DNA from: Scandinavium lactucae | GTDB taxonomy: Bacteria; Pseudomonadota; Gammaproteobacteria; Enterobacterales; Enterobacteriaceae | Length of the DNA stretch: 64,000 bases | Reading direction: 5' to 3' | Assembly: GCF_033843265.1 (NCBI RefSeq) | Contig: NZ_JAWXRD010000028.1 | Coordinates: forward strand, 146,741 to 210,740 | Notes under the pieces: model-generated | Databases searched by the model: none | What the model was told of the DNA's origin: nothing | What the model saw: only the letters and a program-made list of their open reading frames with translations | Made by a program: the position numbers and the translations under genes | In this document: one piece after another, positions 45,045 through 53,274 of the stretch | How the letters are laid out: each line of letters opens with the position of its first letter | Numbering within the stretch: the first letter of the stretch is position 1

Positions 45045-45485
45045 TCAGATCAGTTTTGTCCAGGATCCGAGCCAAATTTCAGCTGGATCTTCAGGAATGT
45101 CATGATCGAGGACATTTATCTTGAGCGTTTCGCCGATCTGTTGGGCTCCACAAGCCATCAGTTCGGTGTCGATTTTGTCGATAGCGCCACAGAAAGTGTC
45201 GTATTCACGGCTCCCCATACCTATCGAACCAAAACGTACCGCAGAGAGGTCAGGTTTCTCTTCCTTTATTGCTTCATATAAAGGAACAAGATTATCCGGG
45301 ATATCCCCCGCGCCATGCGTTGAGCTGACTAACAGCCAGATCCCACTGCGATTAAGATCTTCAAGAAGGGGGCCATGCAGCGTTTCAGTGGAAAAACCCG
45401 CGTCTTCCAGCTTCTCAGCCAGATGTTCGGCAACGTATTCGGCACCGCCAAGCGTGCTGCCACTGATAAGTGTAATGTCTGCCAT
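45045..45485 (-). CDS. mioC: FMN-binding protein MioC
   Basis: A 146-residue flavodoxin-type protein with phosphate loop SGSTLGGAEYVAEHL (about 8-22) and the aromatic FMN contacts near STHGAGDIPDN and GSREYDTFCGA. It is needed for biotin synthase activity in vitro. The ATG at 45485 begins MADITLIS; the one three codons upstream is not conserved. Transcription from mioC runs into oriC, a classic feature of enterobacterial origins. Confidence 0.95.
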   Translation of the reverse strand: MADITLISGSTLGGAEYVAEHLAEKLEDAGFSTETLHGPLLEDLNRSGIWLLVSSTHGAGDIPDNLVPLYEAIKEEKPDLSAVRFGSIGMGSREYDTFCGAIDKIDTELMACGAQQIGETLKINVLDHDIPEDPAEIWLGSWTKLI

Positions 45486-45563
45486 GAAGTCCACCCCTTA
45501 TTCCTGAGTGGCACATTGTACGCTGTGTGTGAGCTGGGATCTACCTGTGGAAAGGTGTGGGAT

Positions 45564-45582
45564 TAAAAAGCCCGATCACGGG
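45564..45582 (-). terminator. asnC terminator overlapping the stop codon
   Basis: Minus strand GCCCG-TGA-TCGGGC then TTTTTAA. The TGA stop of asnC forms the loop, so the stem includes the last codons. Confidence 0.75.
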
Positions 45583-46034
45583 CGAATGGTACGCATGATC
45601 GGGTTCTGGAGGGAGATCAGGGTCTCGGTGGATTGAATTTCATCGATTGTTTGGATCTTGTTGATAAGTACCTGTTGAAGGGCATCGATCGAGCGACACA
45701 TTACCTTTATAAAGATGCTGTAGTGGCCGGTGGTGTAATACGCTTCTGTCACTTCATCGAGGCTTTCCAGCCTAGCCAGCGCAGAGGGGTAATCTTTGGC
45801 GCTTTTCAATATGATGCCGATAAAACAGCATACGTCATAACCGAGCTGTTTCGGGTTCACGTCAATGCGTGCGCCTGTGATGATGCCTGCCTGCTTCATT
45901 TTCTCAACGCGCACATGGATCGTGCCGGGGCTGACGCCAAACTGTTTGGCCAATTCAGCATAGGCGGTGCGCGCATTGGCCATTAATGCCTCAAGGATGC
46001 CGCGGTCGAGATTGTCGATCTGATAATTTTCCAT
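45576..46034 (-). CDS. asnC: Lrp/AsnC-family regulator AsnC
   Basis: A 152-residue regulator with an N-terminal helix-turn-helix (LDRGILEALMANARTAYAEL, then AKQFGVSPGTIHVRVEKMK) and a C-terminal RAM ligand-binding domain. It activates asnA when asparagine is low and represses itself. It is divergent from asnA across a 151-bp gap, which holds its binding sites. Length and sequence match E. coli AsnC. Confidence 0.98.
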   Translation of the reverse strand: MENYQIDNLDRGILEALMANARTAYAELAKQFGVSPGTIHVRVEKMKQAGIITGARIDVNPKQLGYDVCCFIGIILKSAKDYPSALARLESLDEVTEAYYTTGHYSIFIKVMCRSIDALQQVLINKIQTIDEIQSTETLISLQNPIMRTIRP

Positions 46035-46185
46035 AGGTTTTTCTTATGAAGTTTGATGATTCACTCTATTTTAGCGCTTCATTTTGACGAATCAAAACCA
46101 TCATGGGCTTTTTGTTTGCTGATTATTGAATTACACCTGCTTTCTGTTGCTTAATCAAAGGCAACAGGACGCAGGAGTCATAAAA

Positions 46186-47178
46186 ATGAAAACCGCTTAC
46201 ATCGCAAAACAACGCCAGATCAGTTTCGTTAAGTCCCATTTTTCTCGTGAGCTCGAAGACAGACTTGGACTCGTTGAAGTTCAGGCACCGATCTTAAGCC
46301 GCGTGGGGGATGGCACCCAGGACAACCTGTCTGGTTGCGAAAAAGCGGTACAGGTAAAAGTGAAAAACTTGCCTGACGCCCAGTTCGAGGTGGTGCATTC
46401 CCTCGCGAAGTGGAAACGTCAGACGCTCGGACAACACGACTTCAGCGCGGGCGAAGGGCTGTACACGCACATGAAAGCCCTTCGCCCCGATGAAGACCGA
46501 CTCTCGGCCATTCACTCCGTTTACGTTGACCAGTGGGACTGGGAACGGGTGATGGGCGACGGCGAACGCCACACCGGGACGCTGAAAGCAACGGTTGAGG
46601 CGATTTATGCCGGGATCAAAGCGACCGAGTCAGCCGTCAGCAAAGAGTTTGGTCTGGCACCGTTCCTGCCAGAACAGATCCACTTTGTACATAGCGAAGA
46701 ATTACTGACCCGTTATCCAGGTCTGGACGCTAAAGGCCGCGAGCGCGCCATTGCTAAAGATCTGGGGGCGGTATTCCTGATGGGTATCGGCGGTAAGCTG
46801 TCTGATGGCAAACGCCATGACGTGCGTGCTCCGGATTATGATGACTGGAGCACCCAAGGGGAAAGCGGGCTGTCAGGCCTTAACGGCGACATCCTGGTGT
46901 GGAACCCTGTGCTGGAAGACGCATTTGAGCTCTCCTCAATGGGGATTCGCGTGGATGCTGAGGCGCTGAAACGTCAGTTAGCACTCACTGGGGATGAGGA
47001 TCGTCTGCAACTGGAGTGGCACCAGGCGCTGCTCAGAGGTGAAATGCCGCAGACGGTAGGCGGCGGTATCGGCCAGTCACGTCTGACCATGTTACTGCTA
47101 CAGCTGCCGCATATCGGTCAGGTTCAGTGCGGCGTATGGCCACAGCAGATCCGCGAAAGTGTCACCTCCCTGCTTTAA
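46186..47178 (+). CDS. asnA: Aspartate-ammonia ligase (asparagine synthetase A)
   Basis: A 330-residue class-II aminoacyl-tRNA-synthetase-like enzyme that makes asparagine from aspartate, ammonia and ATP. Visible motifs are QAPILSRVGDGTQDNLSG, the ATP-contact KWKRQTLGQHDFS and GGGIGQSRLTMLLLQLPHIG near the C-terminus (motif 3). The ATG at 46186 is the family start; the open frame extends upstream to 46126 without conservation. Its stop abuts the viaA stop with no gap. Confidence 0.98.
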   Translation: MKTAYIAKQRQISFVKSHFSRELEDRLGLVEVQAPILSRVGDGTQDNLSGCEKAVQVKVKNLPDAQFEVVHSLAKWKRQTLGQHDFSAGEGLYTHMKALRPDEDRLSAIHSVYVDQWDWERVMGDGERHTGTLKATVEAIYAGIKATESAVSKEFGLAPFLPEQIHFVHSEELLTRYPGLDAKGRERAIAKDLGAVFLMGIGGKLSDGKRHDVRAPDYDDWSTQGESGLSGLNGDILVWNPVLEDAFELSSMGIRVDAEALKRQLALTGDEDRLQLEWHQALLRGEMPQTVGGGIGQSRLTMLLLQLPHIGQVQCGVWPQQIRESVTSLL

Positions 47179-48630
47179 TTAGCGTTTCCAGCGGCGCAGC
47201 AGCCTACTGCGCAGCCCGGTATCAAAGCGCCAGATATGATCGAAGATGCGCATAATGCCGGGTTTTCCGTGCTGGGACATCGCCACCGCATGAAATCGGT
47301 GCTGGTGCTTGCGTTGCAGCTCTCCGACTTTGGTCACCACCTCTTCCGGCAACCGCTGGGCGATGAAATCTGAAATCACCACCGCATCGGCGTCGATCCA
47401 GTCCGGGCCTTGCATCCGTTCGATAATCGCGCGAAAACAGCTGGCTATATCCGTCCCGCCGCGAAAACGCTGACTTAAAAAGCGAATGGCCTGTTCCAGC
47501 CCCTGGGGGCCGGTCAGCTCGTAGCGCACCACTTCGCTGGAAAACAGCATAATGAAGCAGCGGCGGTTGTCGGCCAGCGCGACGCGCATTAGCGCCAGAC
47601 AGAATGCTTTCGCACACTGTTCGTTAAATCCACCCATCGAGCCTGACGTATCCACACAGACGATAAACGGCCCACGCGGTTGTTCATCCACGTCCTGATG
47701 CACCACCGGGCGCTCGCTCAGTTTTTCATGCCATGCGTCACCATGCAGGCGGTAAGTGAGTAATTGCTTCTCCACCAGTCGGCGATAAAACTCATATTCC
47801 AGTTCGGTAATACCCAGCGTCGCCAGCTCCGGCGGCAGCAGACGCAGAATATCGTCGCTTTGCTGTAGGCCATCAACCTGCTCTGGCACCGTGGCCGGTT
47901 CGCGCACCATCGTGCGGAAGGTTTCCATTGGCGAATCTTTTTTCGGCACCGATTTCGCCTCGCGCGAGCGCCCGAGCTGCTCTGCAAGGCGCATCAGCTC
48001 CGGCTGCTCGCTGAGAAAATCGCCGTACCGGACGATAAGCTGCCAGTCGCCGCGCTTGAGTTGGCCTTCGCTCATATCCCACAGTCGTCCGGCTGAGGTG
48101 TCGTTTTCCACCAGCACCGGCTCCAGCTGTCCGCTAAGGGTCATGCGCTCCTGCACTTCGCTCAGGAGCTGTTCGCGCTCGTCTTCCAGCAGCTGTTGAT
48201 TGAGCGTGGTGGCCTGAACCACCAGACTCAGCCGCCAGCGTTGTAAAAACAGGGTATGTAACGCGCCGGTAAAGGTGGCGTTGTTATCCACCAGCTGCTG
48301 CGCCTGCGCGGCAAACGGCGAATGCAGTTTCTGTAGCAGGGCCAGGAGTTGCGGAAGCTGGACGATAAATTGCGACGTCGACAGGACCTGACTTTGCTGA
48401 TAGGCCATCACTTCATCGCTGAGATCCTGCGGTACCGGCGTCTCTTTCAGTCGGCCTTTCAGCGCCTCGCGCCAGCGCGGAATGTCCTCGGCGACAGCGG
48501 TTTTGAGGCGAGGAAATTTCTCGAAGAACAATGCCAGCTGCGGCGAGGCCAGCAGGGCGAGGATCATCTCTTCGATCATCCCTTCCTCGCTGACCGCGAG
48601 CATCACATTGAGCGTGTCGAGACTGAGCAT
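47179..48630 (-). CDS. viaA: ATPase RavA stimulator ViaA (VWA-domain protein)
   Basis: A 483-residue protein with a C-terminal von Willebrand A domain whose metal site is VCVDTSGSMGG (about residue 326). The N-terminal helical part binds RavA. ViaA stimulates the RavA ATPase and the pair is linked to respiratory complexes and aminoglycoside sensitivity in E. coli. Its ATG overlaps the ravA stop as TAATG. The stop codon touches that of asnA, convergent with zero spacing. Confidence 0.96.
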   Translation of the reverse strand: MLSLDTLNVMLAVSEEGMIEEMILALLASPQLALFFEKFPRLKTAVAEDIPRWREALKGRLKETPVPQDLSDEVMAYQQSQVLSTSQFIVQLPQLLALLQKLHSPFAAQAQQLVDNNATFTGALHTLFLQRWRLSLVVQATTLNQQLLEDEREQLLSEVQERMTLSGQLEPVLVENDTSAGRLWDMSEGQLKRGDWQLIVRYGDFLSEQPELMRLAEQLGRSREAKSVPKKDSPMETFRTMVREPATVPEQVDGLQQSDDILRLLPPELATLGITELEYEFYRRLVEKQLLTYRLHGDAWHEKLSERPVVHQDVDEQPRGPFIVCVDTSGSMGGFNEQCAKAFCLALMRVALADNRRCFIMLFSSEVVRYELTGPQGLEQAIRFLSQRFRGGTDIASCFRAIIERMQGPDWIDADAVVISDFIAQRLPEEVVTKVGELQRKHQHRFHAVAMSQHGKPGIMRIFDHIWRFDTGLRSRLLRRWKR

Positions 48631-50126
48631 TATTGCCGCGCCTGTTTGATCTGCGCGCCAACATCTTGCAGGCTGGCCTCAATGCGGCCTAACCAGTCGC
48701 CGGGAATGAACAGGCATTTCTGCTGCTCGCTAAAGCGGTTGTGCTGCTGATGCCACTCGTCGTCCAGGGCATCCAGCTGCTGTTTGATTTCGCCCGGCAT
48801 GTTTTCCGGCGTGGAGCTGCCCGGCAGCGCTAAACGTGAGCCTTGCAGACTCACATCGCGAACCACAAGATGCAGACTGGTGTCGACTTCCATATTCAGC
48901 ACCTGCGCAAAACCAATGCCGTTGAGTTTGCCGCGGATCTCGCCGCCTTTCTCCAGCCAGTGTGCCAGTGCCGGGCGTTCGAGCGTGACGTGAACCACGC
49001 TCATATCATGCAGCTTCAGCGGCTGCTGCAACAGCAGGGTAAGCGTCGGCTCCTGCACATCGTTTGGCAGTTCGTAATGCGGCTTCCGGCTGAACATTCC
49101 CCCCAGACGCGTCACTTTCAGCGCCGTTTTGTCACTTTGCTGCTGCTGAAGCTGGAGTCGGCGCTGAATAATCGTCCCGAGCCTGGTGAGCATTGCCTGC
49201 TGCTGCCAGGCGTGTCCGGTCATCAAAACGTCCAGCTGTTGCTGCATCAGATTGCGGCTTTCGGCGTCGTGCCACAGACAGTCTTTCAGGAGGATAAGAT
49301 CGATAGGGGCGATGGTCTCACGACCGCTGAAAAAGGCGCTGGCCTGTAATAACCGGATTGCTTTTTTCCAGCGGCGATCGGATACATACGGCGCGCTGGG
49401 TAGCGTATCGAGCTGCTGACGCAGCTGATACACCAGCTCGAAAACGGCATCCGGCAGCTTCACCTTACCGATATCCACCTGCCACTGGGCAAACTCTTCG
49501 TCGGAGACCTGTAAATTCTCCGGCACCGGGTTGGTGCTTTCATCCTGCTGATTGATTAGCAAAGAGCGGAAGTTGCTTTTGTCCTGTACTTTGTCGAGCC
49601 ACAGGCGGATAAGCATTCGGTCGTACAGCGCTTCAAGGCTGCTGTCTGCTTCCGGCAGTTCGTTCGAGGCGGCCACCAGCAGGCGCATCGGGATTTTTTC
49701 TTCGTGCGCACCGTTGCGGAAGCTACGTTCGTTGATGGCCGTGAGCAGTGTATTGAGGATAGCCGGGCCCGCTTTCCAGATTTCATCGAGAAACACGATT
49801 TCGGCTTCGGGCAGATACCCGCTGGTTAAACGCTCATAGCGGCCTTCATCTTTTAACGCCTGAATCGACAGCGGGCCAAACACCTCTTCCGGGGTGGAGA
49901 AACGGGTCATCAGGTATTCAAAGGCGCGGGCGTGCTGGAAGGCGAATTTGAGGCGGCGGGCGATAAGGCTTTTGGCTATCCCCGGTGGCCCGAGCAGAAA
50001 CACGCTTTCGCCACTCAACGCGGCCAGAAGGCACAGGCGTATGGCATGACTGCGCTCAAAAAGGCCCTTTTCAAGGGCCTGGCTGAGTCGGGAAATTCTT
50101 TCTGCTAATAAGTGTGATTGCGCCAT
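48630..50126 (-). CDS. ravA: MoxR-family AAA+ ATPase RavA
   Basis: A 498-residue AAA+ protein: Walker A GPPGIAKS (46-53), Walker B IVFLDEIWKAGPA, a sensor region around LLVAASNELPEA and the C-terminal LARA domain insertion that binds the lysine decarboxylase LdcI. It forms hexamers and, with ViaA, modulates stress responses and respiratory enzyme maturation. It is the first gene of ravA-viaA, divergent from kup over 218 bp. Confidence 0.97.
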   Translation of the reverse strand: MAQSHLLAERISRLSQALEKGLFERSHAIRLCLLAALSGESVFLLGPPGIAKSLIARRLKFAFQHARAFEYLMTRFSTPEEVFGPLSIQALKDEGRYERLTSGYLPEAEIVFLDEIWKAGPAILNTLLTAINERSFRNGAHEEKIPMRLLVAASNELPEADSSLEALYDRMLIRLWLDKVQDKSNFRSLLINQQDESTNPVPENLQVSDEEFAQWQVDIGKVKLPDAVFELVYQLRQQLDTLPSAPYVSDRRWKKAIRLLQASAFFSGRETIAPIDLILLKDCLWHDAESRNLMQQQLDVLMTGHAWQQQAMLTRLGTIIQRRLQLQQQQSDKTALKVTRLGGMFSRKPHYELPNDVQEPTLTLLLQQPLKLHDMSVVHVTLERPALAHWLEKGGEIRGKLNGIGFAQVLNMEVDTSLHLVVRDVSLQGSRLALPGSSTPENMPGEIKQQLDALDDEWHQQHNRFSEQQKCLFIPGDWLGRIEASLQDVGAQIKQARQ

Positions 50127-50344
50127 AATAGAGTGGTGTCCTTCCGCTATTTATCCAGCTATCAAGCGATTATAGCCGTTTGCTGGGGACGGGTAATAGT
50201 GCGAGTAAGCGCCGACAATTTTTGAGCAAGGTTAACGTGACGTCATTTGGGAGTACGATTTTTCGATTAATCGTGCATACTGTGCGCCTTTTGTGAGCCA
50301 CGGATTCAGGTACACATTTGTCTTATTAAACGAAAGACGAGTCT

Positions 50345-52216
50345 ATGAGCACTGATAATAAGCAATCATTGCCGGCAATCACCCTTGCGGCAATCGGCGT
50401 GGTATACGGTGACATTGGTACCAGCCCCCTTTATACATTGAGAGAATGTCTCTCGGGTCAGTTTGGATTTGGCGTGGAACGGGATGCCGTTTTCGGCTTT
50501 TTATCCCTGATCTTCTGGCTGCTGATATTTACCGTTTCCCTAAAGTACATCACCTTCGTGATGCGTGCCGATAACGCCGGCGAGGGGGGGATCCTGACGC
50601 TGATGTCACTTGCGGGGCGTAACACGTCGGCGAGAATGACCTCGGTACTGGTTATCCTCGGGTTGATAGGCGGCAGCTTCTTCTATGGTGAGGTGGTCAT
50701 TACCCCCGCCATCTCGGTGATGTCGGCCATTGAAGGGCTTGAAATCATTGCCCCTCAGCTTGATAGCTGGATAGTGCCTATTTCTATCGGGGTGCTGACC
50801 CTGCTGTTTATGATTCAGAAACACGGTACCGCGCTGGTGGGGAAGCTGTTCGCCCCAATCATGCTGGTTTGGTTCCTGCTGCTGGCCGTTCTTGGCGCAC
50901 GCAGCATTATTGATAATCCAGATGTGCTGCATGCGCTGAACCCATACTGGGCGGTGCATTTTTTCCTTGAATACAAAACCGTCTCGTTCGTGGCGCTCGG
51001 CGCGGTCGTGCTGTCCATCACCGGGGTGGAAGCGTTGTATGCAGACATGGGGCATTTCGGCAAACTGCCGATTCGTATTGCCTGGTTTACGGTGGTATTG
51101 CCTTCGCTGGTTCTGAACTATTTCGGCCAGGGGGCGCTGCTGCTCAAGCATCCTGAAGCCATCAAAAACCCGTTTTTCCTGCTGGCACCTGAATGGGCGC
51201 TGATCCCTATGCTGGTTATCGCTACGTTAGCCACCGTTATCGCTTCTCAGGCGGTAATTTCGGGCGTCTTTTCTCTGACGCGTCAGGCGGTACGTTTGGG
51301 TTATCTGTCGCCGATGCGCATCATCCACACCTCCGAAATGGAATCTGGCCAGATTTACATTCCGTTCATTAACTGGCTGCTGTATGTGTCTGTGGTATTG
51401 GTGATTGTCAGCTTCCAGCACTCGAGCAATCTGGCGGCGGCATACGGTATCGCGGTTACCGGGACCATGGTTCTGACCACCATCCTGGCGACCACCGTGG
51501 CGCGCAATAACTGGCACTGGAACAAATACTTTGTGTTCCTGATTCTGGTGGCGTTCCTGTGCATCGACGTGCCGCTATTCTCAGCGAACCTCGATAAGTT
51601 GCTTTCCGGCGGTTGGCTGCCGCTGACGCTGGGCCTGGTGATGTTCATGATTATGACCACCTGGAAAAGCGAGCGTTTCCGCCTGCTGCGTCGTATGCAC
51701 GAGCACGGTAATTCTCTCGAAGCGATGATTGCGTCCCTGGAAAAATCGCCGCCGGTTCGCGTGCCAGGCACTGCGGTGTATATGTCCCGCGCGTTGAACG
51801 TTATCCCGTTTGCAATGCTGCACAACCTCAAGCACAACAAAGTGCTGCATGAGCGTGTGATCCTGCTGACGCTGAGAACCGAAGATGCACCTTACGTCCA
51901 TAACGTGCGCAGGGTGCAGATTGAGCAGCTGTCACCGTCGTTCTGGCGCGTGGTGGCGAGTTACGGCTGGCGTGAAACTCCGAATGTGGAAGAAGTCTTC
52001 CACCGTTGCGGCCTTGAAGGCCTGAGCTGTCGGATGATGGAAACCTCGTTCTTTATGTCGCATGAGTCGTTGATTATTGGGAACGACAGACCGTGGTATT
52101 TGCGTCTGCGCGGCAAGCTTTACCTGCTGCTGCAACGCAACGCCCTGCGTGCGCCTGACCAGTTTGAGATCCCGCCGAACCGGGTTATCGAACTCGGTAC
52201 CCAGGTCGAGATTTAA
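50345..52216 (+). CDS. kup: Low-affinity potassium transporter Kup
   Basis: A 623-residue transporter with about 12 membrane helices in the first 440 residues (signature GVVYGDIGTSPLYTLRE near residue 20) and a cytosolic C-terminus ending RVIELGTQVEI. It imports potassium with protons, mainly at low pH. E. coli Kup has 622 residues; the extra residue lies near LIIGNDRPWYLRL. It is followed by a terminator; in E. coli the ribose operon follows directly, but here a foreign segment of about 3.3 kb intervenes. Confidence 0.98.
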   Translation: MSTDNKQSLPAITLAAIGVVYGDIGTSPLYTLRECLSGQFGFGVERDAVFGFLSLIFWLLIFTVSLKYITFVMRADNAGEGGILTLMSLAGRNTSARMTSVLVILGLIGGSFFYGEVVITPAISVMSAIEGLEIIAPQLDSWIVPISIGVLTLLFMIQKHGTALVGKLFAPIMLVWFLLLAVLGARSIIDNPDVLHALNPYWAVHFFLEYKTVSFVALGAVVLSITGVEALYADMGHFGKLPIRIAWFTVVLPSLVLNYFGQGALLLKHPEAIKNPFFLLAPEWALIPMLVIATLATVIASQAVISGVFSLTRQAVRLGYLSPMRIIHTSEMESGQIYIPFINWLLYVSVVLVIVSFQHSSNLAAAYGIAVTGTMVLTTILATTVARNNWHWNKYFVFLILVAFLCIDVPLFSANLDKLLSGGWLPLTLGLVMFMIMTTWKSERFRLLRRMHEHGNSLEAMIASLEKSPPVRVPGTAVYMSRALNVIPFAMLHNLKHNKVLHERVILLTLRTEDAPYVHNVRRVQIEQLSPSFWRVVASYGWRETPNVEEVFHRCGLEGLSCRMMETSFFMSHESLIIGNDRPWYLRLRGKLYLLLQRNALRAPDQFEIPPNRVIELGTQVEI

Positions 52217-52226
52217 GTTTTTCCTA

Positions 52227-52255
52227 AAATGCCCGGTCTTCGCTGCCGGGCATTT
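52227..52255 (+). terminator. Rho-independent terminator of kup
   Basis: AAATGCCCGG-TCTTCGCTG-CCGGGCATTT, 11 bp past the kup stop. A further hairpin, TCGCATCT-TTTG-AGATGCGA (52277-52296), follows 20 bp later. Confidence 0.8.
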
Positions 52256-52356
52256 CTTGATGGTTAGGAGATTGAATCGCATCTTTTGAGATGCGACTGA
52301 CCATGAATTTAACCACGTCTTATCCCTTTTATGACGGGGTTATTCATCAGTATAGG

Positions 52357-53021
52357 TATAAAAATGCCGCCTTTGATGTGTTTTTAACCGGAAAGCCACT
52401 TTTCAGGCGCACTGATCCAATTCAGGCATTCGCAACCATCGTTTTTTCTCCATTCCACGCAGCGACAGCAATTCCGTTGCATGGGTACTTGCCTGCAGAT
52501 ATCGCCGCCCCTGACGCTCGTCGCGGATGTGACCCGCCGGACATGATCCGCTCGTAGCTGCCGCGTAACAGTCGGATAACCGCGCTCCGCCAGATGATCT
52601 CCACGGCCTTCTTTTTAAAGAAGAGACTTCGCCAGACGCCGTGCTTAATGTCGAGACCGCCCCGCGTGACGGAGACGTGGATATGTGGGTGCTGATTGAG
52701 CTGGTGGCCATAGGTGTGCAGGGGCCAGTTATTGTTAAAGAACGGCCAGAGCAGGTGTGGCATGGTAAAAGTGATGTGCTGCCATTCGCAGTCGGGCAGA
52801 ACGTGCTGTTGCTCAGCAACCCACTGCTCAGTGGACTTCATGCCGCAGGCGCTGCAGGCCTTTGACTTGCAGCTCTGGCAGAAGAAGCGGGAGTGGGTAC
52901 AGCCCGGCGAGGCACAGCAGGTGTTATTGGTGTTATTACGGCTGAAGCCGTAATGCTTTTTTCGTCCACGCTTCGCTGCGAGGCCTCCGGCGCGAAGCGC
53001 CTCCATGCCGCTTCGCGGCAT
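52357..53021 (-). mobile_element. IS91-family (IS1294-like) element, copy 1, deleted and frameshifted transposase
   Basis: On the minus strand the transposase zinc region CCASPGCTHSRFFCQSCKSK is followed by ACSACGMKSTEQW and, after an internal deletion (about 30 residues, at NNNWPL/HTYG), HQLNQHPHIHVSVTRGG with the HUH-type histidine motif. It then shifts frame to HIRDERQGRRYLQ and, after a larger deletion, ends ERKRW-like as MEKKRWLRMPELDQCA. The 3' end (52377-52412) is the oriIS-type terminus, repeated in copy 2. An intact transposase is about 400 residues; here about 200 remain, so it is inactive. The upstream 34 codons (MPRSGMEALRAGG...) do not look like native transposase. Confidence 0.8.
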
Positions 53022-53029
53022 AAAAAAAA
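52935..53029. repeat. Cluster of three compact hairpins at the inner edge of IS91 copy 1
   Basis: In under 100 bp lie ATTACGGC-TGAA-GCCGTAAT (52935-52954), followed on the plus strand by GCTTTTTT (a good plus-strand terminator), GGCGC-GAA-GCGCC (52989-53001) and ATGCCGC-TTC-GCGGCAT (53005-53021) followed by eight A. All have 3- to 4-base loops. They mark the junction between transposase sequence and the A+T-rich segment. Confidence 0.6.
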
Positions 53030-53111
53030 CAGATGCCTGTCACGATTCAATTAACTAATGGCTGAATCAGCGTTAAATGATATCTATATCAAAGAAGGGA
53101 ACTAAGATATT

Positions 53112-53129
53112 TCCTTTTCAGGAAAAGGA
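53112..53129 (+). promoter_or_regulatory. Perfect hairpin masking the ribosome-binding site of the 43-codon ORF
   Basis: TCCTTTTC-AG-GAAAAGGA: eight complementary bases each side. The right arm contains AAGGA (53125-53129), nine bases before the ATG at 53139, so pairing would hide the ribosome-binding site. With only two bases between the arms the last pairs must open, leaving a stem of about seven. Confidence 0.6.
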
Positions 53130-53138
53130 TGTTTGACC

Positions 53139-53270
53139 ATGCCAGCAACACAACACAGAGCTACAATCGGGACTCATCAGATTGAGATAGGCTCTAAGTT
53201 AATTACAGCATTGGAAAACGCTAGTACATCTATTAAACAAAGCATTAGCTCAACGCGTGAGAAATGGTAA
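53139..53270 (+). CDS. 43-codon leader ORF upstream of the phosphatase gene
   Basis: The ORF starts MPATQHRATIGTHQIEIGSK, ends SSTREKW and stops four bases before the phosphatase ATG at 53275. It has AAGGA at nine bases and codon use as A+T-rich as the next gene. The middle (KLITALENASTSIKQSI) is helix-forming. It may be a translational-coupling leader, or the severed N-terminus of the effector, whose secretion signal would sit there; a single frameshift near 53260 would join the two frames. I recognise no homologue, and it is too short for a typical type III chaperone. Confidence 0.5.
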   Translation: MPATQHRATIGTHQIEIGSKLITALENASTSIKQSISSTREKW

Positions 53271-53274
53271 TAAC

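Noticed and set aside
45020..45047. Terminator for mioC
   Set aside because: A T-run on the minus strand is present but the only stem is a 4-bp GATC pair, too weak to call.
48413..48682. Extra ORFs inside viaA/ravA junction
   Set aside because: The overlap is fully explained by the coupled TAATG junction of ravA and viaA.
52291..52557. 88-codon plus-strand ORF after kup
   Set aside because: It reads antisense through the IS91 terminus and the transposase C-terminal remnant; no plausible protein.
53022..53111. HrpL-type or strong sigma-70 promoter for the phosphatase gene
   Set aside because: GGAAC is present near 53099 but no CCAC follows at 15-17 bases, and no convincing -35/-10 pair was found; the promoter remains unknown.
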